Assembly (NCBI GenBank): GCA_030037875.1
Contig: JASHPV010000116.1
Location: 1 to 9,785, forward strand
DNA length: 9,785 bases
Source of the DNA: Thermoplasmata archaeon
GTDB taxonomy: Archaea > Thermoplasmatota > Thermoplasmata > Lutacidiplasmatales > UBA184
Direction of reading: 5' to 3'
The notes under the pieces were generated by a model that ran no database searches, had not been told where the DNA came from, and saw only the letters and a list, made by a program, of their open reading frames with translations. Positions 4,943 to 9,785 of this stretch are shown here, piece after piece. The first letter of the stretch is position 1. Each line of letters starts with the position of its first letter. The position numbers and the translations under genes were made by a program.

Positions 4943-6970
4943 GTGGTGCCCGCAATTTCCCCTCGAACCCTGCGTAGCGCCTCGCAACGCGGCCCGCGCT
5001 CCTCGGTCACACGGCCACCGGGATTCTCGATCCGTTATCTGGACCGCTCCGTACTCCCGGAGAAAGATTTCTATCAATTCGCGGTTGGTTCCTGGATCAA
5101 GCGCAATCCCGTCCCGGCCGATAGGTCCCGGTGGGGAGCCTTCGACGAACTTGGTCAGTACAACATCGGACGATTGCACCGGCTGCTGGAGCGTAGGGCT
5201 CGGCCTCGTACCGCCCACCTGCGGGCGGTGGCGCACGAGGTCAGCCGGTTCTATGGATCGGCGATGGACTCCTCCCGCCGGAACCGACTCCGCTTTGGGC
5301 CGATCCAGAAGGACCTGCGCCGCATCGCCTCGCTCCGGTCCATCGACGACCTCGTCCGATTACTTGCGGCATTCCATAACATGGGCATACCCGCGTTCTT
5401 CTCGACGATGGTCTACCCCGACAGAAAGCGGAGTGACATCTACGCACTGTACCTATGGCAGGACGGCCTCTCGCTTCCAGACCGCGATTACTACTTCGCT
5501 CCCGGTTTCGCGTCCCAACGGAGGGCTTTCAAACGGCACTTGGTTCGGGCGTTTTCGCTGCTGGGCGACTCCGCCCAAGCGGCTCGGAGCCACGCCCGGA
5601 CGGTCTACGAGATCGAGACCGAGCTGGCCAAGGCCAGCCGTTCTCGGACCGACCTCCGGGACGAACAGAAGAACTACAACAAAACCACCCTGGGGAAGCT
5701 CGGGGCGCTCTGTTCGAAGATATCCTGGAGCAGTTACCTCCGGGGCCGGGGCGCGAAGCGCCTATCGTACGTGGTCGTGGGCCAGCCCGAATTCTTGAGA
5801 GCCGTCAACGAACTGCTCCGTCGCCGACCGCTCTCGGATTGGCAAACGTACACCGCTTGGCACCTTTTACGCACGAGCGCGCCGTTCCTTCACCGGGAGG
5901 TCGAGAGCGAGTTTTTCCGGTTCAACAACCGAACGCTTCTCGGGCAAAAGCATCCCGAGCCGTCCTGGAAGCGCGCCATCCGGACCGCCGACCGTGCGAT
6001 AGGCGATGCGCTCGGCCAACTCTTCGTCGCCGAGTACTTCCCGCCAGCCGCTGCCGCTCGGATGAAGAAACTTGTAGCGGACCTCCGAGAGGTCTTCCGG
6101 GACCGGCTTGAAAGCCTTCCATGGATGACGTCGGCGACCCGTCGCCGTGCTCTCGCGAAGTTCGCGCGATTCACCACGAAGATCGGTCACCCGAAGCATT
6201 TCCGAGACGATTCGTCGTTGCGAATCGACCGACGGTCATACCTGGCCAACATTCAACGCGCCGTCGAGTTCGAGTCCCGCCGCAAGATCGCCCGTCTGGG
6301 CCATCGGGTGGACCCGGACGAGTGGCGCATGACCGCTCCGCAGGTCAATGCCTACTTCGACCCGACCCAGAACGAGATCGTGTTTCCGGCGGGCATTCTG
6401 CAACCTCCCTTCTTCGACGCGAAAATGGATGATGCGGTCAACTACGGGGGGATCGGGCTGGTGATCGGCCACGAGATCACTCACGGGTACGATGACCAGG
6501 GCCGCCGGTTCGATCTAAACGGAAACCTGCACGACTGGTGGACGAAGAAGGACGCACGCGAGTTCCAGCGACGGGCCAAGAAGATCGTTGCCCAGTATGA
6601 CGCGTTCGAGCCCCTGCCGGGAGTCCACGTCAAGGGGGCCCTGACCCTCGGCGAGAACATTGCCGACCTGGGCGGAGTCAGCATCGCCTTCGAAGCGCTT
6701 CAGCGCCGATTGGCGAAGAACCCCGCGGGCCGAAAGCGGATCGGCGGGTTCACCCCCGAGCAGCGATTTTTCCTCTCCTACGCCCAGATCTGGAGAGAGA
6801 CGGTCAAGCCGGAGGATGCGCGTCTGCGCCTGACGACGGACGAGCATTCCCCGGGCCGCTTCCGCGTGATCGGGGCTGTTCTGAACACCACTCCTTTCTT
6901 TCAGGCGTTTGGAATCCGTCCGGGGACGCCCATGTTCCGCCCGGAAAAGCGCCGCGTCCAGATCTGGTAG
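4943..6970 (+). CDS. M13 family zinc metallopeptidase (neprilysin/PepO-like)
   Basis: The 675-residue product is a full-length M13 endopeptidase. The N-terminal Peptidase_M13_N region begins at KDFYQFAVGSWIKRNPVP (about residue 40) and continues to about 415. The catalytic domain has NAYFDP near 469 (substrate-binding NAY/F motif), PAGILQPPFF, zinc site H510-E511-I-T-H514, third ligand and Asp in E571-NIAD575-LGG, and R641 in FRVIGAVLN, equivalent to the substrate-binding Arg of neprilysin. All expected active-site residues are present. Neither a signal peptide nor a membrane anchor is visible in the Arg-rich first 40 residues, so it is probably cytosolic, unlike mammalian members. It should cleave short peptides. 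The start is GTG 4943, with a second GTG immediately after. A perfect palindrome CCAGATCTGG (6958-6967) abuts the stop. Confidence 0.95.
   Translation: MVPAISPRTLRSASQRGPRSSVTRPPGFSIRYLDRSVLPEKDFYQFAVGSWIKRNPVPADRSRWGAFDELGQYNIGRLHRLLERRARPRTAHLRAVAHEVSRFYGSAMDSSRRNRLRFGPIQKDLRRIASLRSIDDLVRLLAAFHNMGIPAFFSTMVYPDRKRSDIYALYLWQDGLSLPDRDYYFAPGFASQRRAFKRHLVRAFSLLGDSAQAARSHARTVYEIETELAKASRSRTDLRDEQKNYNKTTLGKLGALCSKISWSSYLRGRGAKRLSYVVVGQPEFLRAVNELLRRRPLSDWQTYTAWHLLRTSAPFLHREVESEFFRFNNRTLLGQKHPEPSWKRAIRTADRAIGDALGQLFVAEYFPPAAAARMKKLVADLREVFRDRLESLPWMTSATRRRALAKFARFTTKIGHPKHFRDDSSLRIDRRSYLANIQRAVEFESRRKIARLGHRVDPDEWRMTAPQVNAYFDPTQNEIVFPAGILQPPFFDAKMDDAVNYGGIGLVIGHEITHGYDDQGRRFDLNGNLHDWWTKKDAREFQRRAKKIVAQYDAFEPLPGVHVKGALTLGENIADLGGVSIAFEALQRRLAKNPAGRKRIGGFTPEQRFFLSYAQIWRETVKPEDARLRLTTDEHSPGRFRVIGAVLNTTPFFQAFGIRPGTPMFRPEKRRVQIW
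6958..6967. repeat. 10-bp palindrome abutting M13 stop codon
   Basis: CCAGATCTGG is perfect and ends directly before the TAG at 6968-6970. It could only fold as a 3-bp stem with a four-base loop, so it differs from the other stop-codon structures. Confidence 0.4.
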
Positions 6971-7008
6971 GTCCCGCGCCGCCGGTGAACGGATCGGACG
7001 GTCAGCTA

Positions 7009-7016
7009 TCTTTATG
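7009..7016 (+). promoter_or_regulatory. TATA-like element for the small membrane protein
   Basis: TCTTTATG resembles the archaeal TATA consensus. It lies about 54 bases before ATG 7067, so a transcript would start near 7040 with a leader holding GGAAGG (7045-7050), a modest ribosome-binding site. Confidence 0.45.
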
Positions 7017-7066
7017 CCAAGTCACAGGTCCGGCTTACCCCCACGGAAGGTCGACGGTCTCGGATC

Positions 7067-7297
7067 ATGCACCTCTCACTGAAGAGACTGACGTTCATCG
7101 CGTGCGGTCTGGTCGCGCTTATTTGGCTCGTCCTGAGCCTCATCGCGCTGGCGGCCGGGTTCACCGGCGGGGATCCGCTGTACGTGGTGATACCCGGGAG
7201 CACCGCTCTGGCCCAGTTCTCGCTGTTGGGCAAGGTCTACCTCGTGTCCTCCGCGCTGTTGCCTTTCATCGTGATCGGCGCTCTCGTGTCGGCCTAG
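7067..7297 (+). CDS. Small two-span membrane protein, uncharacterised
   Basis: The 76-residue product has two clear hydrophobic helices, about residues 8-31 and 54-75, joined by a short loop with GGDPLYVVIPG. A Lys/Arg near the N-terminus (K6, R7) and few charges elsewhere suggest both ends face the cytosol. I recognise no family. Gene status rests on the ATG start, an upstream TATA-like patch and leader, the coherent membrane topology, and a stem-loop at its stop as in neighbouring genes. It lies 96 bases after the M13 peptidase and converges on the next gene. An accessory or structural role in the membrane is possible, but nothing in the sequence fixes it. Confidence 0.72.
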   Translation: MHLSLKRLTFIACGLVALIWLVLSLIALAAGFTGGDPLYVVIPGSTALAQFSLLGKVYLVSSALLPFIVIGALVSA

Positions 7298-7305
7298 CGC
7301 GGCCG
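7290..7305 (+). other. Stem-loop at stop codon of small membrane protein gene
   Basis: Perfect 5-bp repeat, arms CGGCC and GGCCG, extendable by a T-G wobble. The six-base loop begins with the TAG stop (7295-7297). Confidence 0.5.
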
Positions 7306-7308
7306 GAA

Positions 7309-7320
7309 GCGTACTTACGC
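7309..7320. repeat. Small inverted repeat in convergent spacer
   Basis: Arms GCGT and ACGC with loop ACTT, almost directly downstream of the preceding stem-loop. Confidence 0.3.
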
Positions 7321-7379
7321 GGGCAACGCGGAATCCCGTCCGCAAGGCCCGTCAGTCGGCTCGTTCGAATGGTCGCGGG

Positions 7380-7398
7380 GGCCGACCCACGGTCGGCC
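7380..7398. terminator. Perfect 8-bp hairpin in convergent spacer, possible bidirectional 3'-end signal
   Basis: Arms GGCCGACC (7380-7387) and GGTCGGCC (7391-7398) with the loop CAC lie in the 152-base gap between two converging genes. There is no T-run, and archaeal termination usually relies on T-rich DNA rather than hairpins, so a terminator role is inference from position. Confidence 0.4.
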
Positions 7399-7445
7399 AC
7401 GGGTTGGTCCACACTCGAGGCTAACTCGCCGGGTCGGCCATGCCG

Positions 7446-7460
7446 GGCGTCAGCGACGCC
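7446..7460 (-). other. Stem-loop at stop codon of 102-residue gene
   Basis: Perfect 5-bp repeat, arms GGCGT and ACGCC, with a five-base loop. The TGA stop (7450-7452) straddles loop and 3' arm. Confidence 0.5.
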
Positions 7461-7758
7461 GCGCTGCGGCTCGCTTTCGCCCACGGACTTTTTCGTCGAT
7501 TCTTAGGTAAATGTGCGTCAGATCGGGTTCGAGACCGCCCGTACAGTAGATCGTGCCGTTCTGATAGCCGGTGAACACACTGCTCCCCAGACGCGCCCGC
7601 CACAGTTCGTTCTCGCCTCGGAGGTCCCGGTCGAGCCCCCCCACTTTGGACAGGAGATTGCGAACCTCGTACGACGTGGGGAGAGGCACCTCGCGCCAGG
7701 TCCGGGTCGGTACCCCACGGTACAATACGCCCGCCGTGGCTCCGGAGTGACCCGCCAT
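7450..7758 (-). CDS. Uncharacterised 102-residue protein
   Basis: The product reads as a compact soluble domain: PLPTSYEVRNLLSKVGG (helical), then ELWRARLGSSVFTGYQNGTIYCTGG, which looks like two or three beta strands, then DLTHIYLRIDEKV and a basic tail of RGRKRAAARRR. I do not recognise the family. The strand-turn pattern with NGTIYCTGG vaguely recalls TBP-like (TATA-binding-protein fold) domains; this is a guess from shape. No signal peptide or membrane span is present. The start is ATG 7758. A perfect GGAGGTG (minus strand, 7775-7781) lies 16 bases upstream, longer than the ideal spacing. The gene is downstream of the PKD protein on the same strand with a 110-base gap. The basic tail could bind nucleic acid. 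Confidence 0.7.
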   Translation of the reverse strand: MAGHSGATAGVLYRGVPTRTWREVPLPTSYEVRNLLSKVGGLDRDLRGENELWRARLGSSVFTGYQNGTIYCTGGLEPDLTHIYLRIDEKVRGRKRAAARRR

Positions 7759-7774
7759 GTGGACCCAATGCGAG

Positions 7775-7781
7775 CACCTCC
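7775..7781 (-). promoter_or_regulatory. Strong Shine-Dalgarno-like site at unusual distance
   Basis: GGAGGTG is the best anti-16S match seen in the window, but it sits 16 bases before ATG 7758 with no other in-frame start between. It may work at a stretched distance or be coincidental. Confidence 0.35.
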
Positions 7782-7860
7782 CTCCCTATCAACCCTACGA
7801 TGGCTCCGGCGCCACCTCGTGCCGTCGCACCGACCCGGAGGGATCGCCCGCCGGAACTTC

Positions 7861-7881
7861 GCCCCCGCTCAGCTCGGGGGC
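7861..7881 (-). other. Stem-loop at stop codon of PKD/GH12-like gene
   Basis: Perfect 7-bp repeat, arms GCCCCCG and CGGGGGC, all G-C pairs, with a seven-base loop. The TGA stop (7869-7871) lies in the loop. Confidence 0.6.
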
Positions 7882-9695
7882 TCCGGCAACTCCGGCGGAG
7901 GTGGAGTGCGGCGTCGGATTGCGATCAACAAGCCCACGGCCAGCAGGACTATCGCGACGCCAAGGGCCACGAGCTCGGCGTCGGTGAGGCCAAAGAGTCC
8001 TTGGTGAAGGACGGGGGGTGACACGGCCACCGTCACCGAAGTGTGATTTTCGTCCGGCGTCGGCGATGCGGAATCGTTGACCCAAAGAGAGACCGAATAG
8101 TCCCCGGCGGCCTGGAAAGTGAACGACGCATTGGGATCGGGTCCAAGGTTGTAGGTCCCTAACTGCCAGTGATAGGCGTAAGGCCTCACTCCCCCCGAAA
8201 CGACGGAGCTGAACTGGACGTTCAGAGGGGCAACTCCGAACGACTCCGACGCAGAGATCCCGACTTCCAGAACGGGGGGCGCGACATCCACCGTGAGATG
8301 CCGTTCAACCGAGCTCGCGTTCGAGTCGGTCACGGTGAGGTTCACCGTGAACGCTCCCGGTGCGGAGTAGAGGTGCGAGGGATTCTGCTGGGAGCTCCCT
8401 GAGTCATCTCCGAACGACCAGTTGTACGTGTACGGCGGAGCGCCGCCGGCGGCATTTGCGGTGAACTCCACGTCCAAGGGCGCCATTCCCTTGTCCGGAC
8501 TGCCCACCGGTTGGGCGTTCAGGGGAGAAGGGGCGGGAGGCGAACAGGAGACGTTGTCGAGACTTGGCGTACCTTCGGGAAACGTGAAGCACATCGACGA
8601 GAGAGTCCAGTTGAAGATCGCCTGACCGTAGTAGGAGGAGGGAAATGGGGTCAGAAACTCCGAACCGAGATTGAGATCGTCGAGGTACATGTTCACGTCG
8701 TCGTTGGCCGGGTATCCCCAGCATGAAATGCCGTTCGCCCGGATCATCTCGTTGACGTTCAGCAGCACGGCGCTGAAGTTGACCGCCAGTGTCCGCGCGG
8801 TCGCGTTCATCGCGCCCCCCGTGCCGTTGTAGAAGTAGAGCACTGTCAGTTCGTTGTCATCGGTCCCCTGACAGAAATGGGAAAAGTCCCACGGTTGGTC
8901 CCCGAGGGTGGAGTTGACCAACGTCGGCAGCGACGCGACGCCCTCGAAGGGGAAGTAGGTGAACGGGGATCCCTCGAACCCGGTCGACATCCACAGCATG
9001 ATCTCGAGCGAGTAGTTTGTGGGGCCCGAGACGTTCCCTGGGTTTGGAATGTACGAGGAGAGGAAGTTGTCCCAGACATAGTCGTACGCCGCGGACCCGA
9101 GACTATCATTGATTGAGTACGAATTCGTGAGCCACAGGCTACTGTTGGTGGCGTTCGACACCGGCTCCGGCAGTTGGAACCCGGCCGACATGTTGCCTGG
9201 AGAGCCTCCCCAGAGGTCCTGTCCATACTCAATGTGAGGAAAGCCGAGAACGCCTTCGGCGCCGCCCACGTTGCTAAAGTTGACCTGGTTGGAGACCGCG
9301 CCATGGGTCCCTCCGGTGTAGCAAACGTTGTCCACGCCCGCACTCCCGGTCCCCAAGCCGAACAGATTGGGAGTAATGTATCCGTATGGAAGGAAGGAGA
9401 CCGGGAAGGGATCCGAAGGGGTCCCGTTCGCGCAGATCTCCGGCGCGCCACCCTTGGGCGGCACGAGTGTGACGGTCGCCGGGTGATCCGCGGCGGCAAG
9501 GCGTGGACTGCCCGGGTTCACTTGGCGCGACTCGGCGACCGAGTCCGGAGGAGTACTCGAGAGGGAACGGAATTGCTGATGGAGAGGCGATGCGAACGAC
9601 GTCTCGCCCGCTTGGACTCCGCTCGCAGCCAGTACAACGCTCAGGGCGACTGTTAACAGGAGCACGCACGATCGCATCGAACATCGACGCGGCAC
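7869..9695 (-). CDS. Secreted, membrane-anchored GH12-like glycoside hydrolase with two PKD domains
   Basis: The 608-residue product has an N-terminal signal peptide (RSCVLLLTVALSVVLAASGVQA, about 8-29), a large domain at about 85-372, two PKD domains (about 393-471 and 472-560), a membrane span (about 568-593) and a short RRR-Pro-rich cytosolic tail. The PKD signature is clear in APPYTYNWSFGDDSGSSQQNP and SAPGAFTVNLTVTD. The large domain resembles glycoside hydrolase family 12: SAAYDYVW, NYSLEIMLWM with E231 as candidate nucleophile, and LNLGSEFLTPF with E346 as candidate acid/base, then GQAIFNWTLSSM. About 20 sequons suggest heavy N-glycosylation and six Cys lie outside. It would cut beta-1,4-glucans or xyloglucan at the surface, if active. 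Start GTG 9695 has an AT-richer patch about 36 bases upstream; ATG 9677 is the alternative. Confidence 0.9.
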   Translation of the reverse strand: MPRRCSMRSCVLLLTVALSVVLAASGVQAGETSFASPLHQQFRSLSSTPPDSVAESRQVNPGSPRLAAADHPATVTLVPPKGGAPEICANGTPSDPFPVSFLPYGYITPNLFGLGTGSAGVDNVCYTGGTHGAVSNQVNFSNVGGAEGVLGFPHIEYGQDLWGGSPGNMSAGFQLPEPVSNATNSSLWLTNSYSINDSLGSAAYDYVWDNFLSSYIPNPGNVSGPTNYSLEIMLWMSTGFEGSPFTYFPFEGVASLPTLVNSTLGDQPWDFSHFCQGTDDNELTVLYFYNGTGGAMNATARTLAVNFSAVLLNVNEMIRANGISCWGYPANDDVNMYLDDLNLGSEFLTPFPSSYYGQAIFNWTLSSMCFTFPEGTPSLDNVSCSPPAPSPLNAQPVGSPDKGMAPLDVEFTANAAGGAPPYTYNWSFGDDSGSSQQNPSHLYSAPGAFTVNLTVTDSNASSVERHLTVDVAPPVLEVGISASESFGVAPLNVQFSSVVSGGVRPYAYHWQLGTYNLGPDPNASFTFQAAGDYSVSLWVNDSASPTPDENHTSVTVAVSPPVLHQGLFGLTDAELVALGVAIVLLAVGLLIAIRRRTPPPPELPEPPS

Positions 9696-9785
9696 GGGGG
9701 AAGCCGCGAGTGCGTCCCTCCCCGATTCGCGAAGTTACGCAATCAAAATCCCCTGGCCTGGGATATGAACGTATTGTGGACGACG
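9696..9785. other. Upstream region of the PKD/GH12-like gene, right edge
   Basis: Ninety bases remain before the right edge. The stretch from 9731 to 9750 is AT-richer and probably holds the promoter of the leftward PKD gene. A rightward ATG at 9765 opens only seven codons before the edge, so a divergent gene cannot be judged. Confidence 0.35.

Noticed and set aside
7421..7792. A 123-codon minus-strand frame overlapping the 102-residue gene, whose start region has the GGAGGTG site
   Set aside because: Its sequence is Arg/Ser/Gly-rich without secondary-structure pattern, while the other frame reads as a coherent domain. The choice is probable, not certain.
9765..9785. A rightward ATG with seven codons at the right edge
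   Set aside because: Too short to judge as the start of a divergent gene.
1..9785. tRNA, rRNA, CRISPR arrays, insertion sequences, attachment sites
   Set aside because: No cloverleaf, regular repeat-spacer pattern, transposase motif or terminal repeats were seen by eye.

Overview
This window looks like chromosomal DNA from a GC-rich archaeon, most likely a Thermoplasmatota lineage. That placement is inferred from gene style, not from a marker gene. The supports are: an N-terminal zinc-ribbon protein with a Pro/Tyr/Gly-rich linker, one membrane span and a sequon-rich outer domain; a large secreted PKD-domain protein full of N-X-S/T sequons with a C-terminal membrane anchor; many GTG starts; few strong Shine-Dalgarno sites; and AT-rich TATA-like patches about 28-37 bases upstream of several starts.

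Layout. On the minus strand from the left edge to about 4283, in transcription order: a YdjM/DUF457-type membrane metal-dependent hydrolase, a thioredoxin-fold protein with a single active-site cysteine, the zinc-ribbon membrane protein, a small Rieske ferredoxin, an AhpD/carboxymuconolactone-decarboxylase-like protein, and a DUF2252 protein cut by the left edge. A divergent spacer (4284-4404) separates these from three plus-strand genes: a short MaoC/hotdog protein, an M13 (neprilysin/PepO-type) zinc peptidase, and a two-span small membrane protein. A convergent spacer with a perfect 8-bp hairpin follows. After it, on the minus strand, come a 102-residue uncharacterised protein and upstream of it the large PKD protein, whose N-terminal half looks like a glycoside hydrolase family 12 (cellulase/xyloglucanase) fold with both catalytic glutamates apparently present.

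The genes do not form one obvious pathway. The Rieske, AhpD-like and DUF2252 genes are closely spaced (63 and 81 bases) and could be co-transcribed. The secreted GH12-like protein suggests use of external polysaccharide. No rRNA, tRNA, CRISPR array or insertion sequence was seen, and no gap between genes exceeds 300 bases.

The most unusual pattern is not a gene. Eight of the ten visible gene ends carry a short inverted repeat, with perfect stems of 5-8 bp, placed so that the stop codon lies in or at the edge of the loop. Similar hairpins also occur inside genes at some background rate, so this is a testable candidate for 3'-end or translation-termination structure and not an established system.
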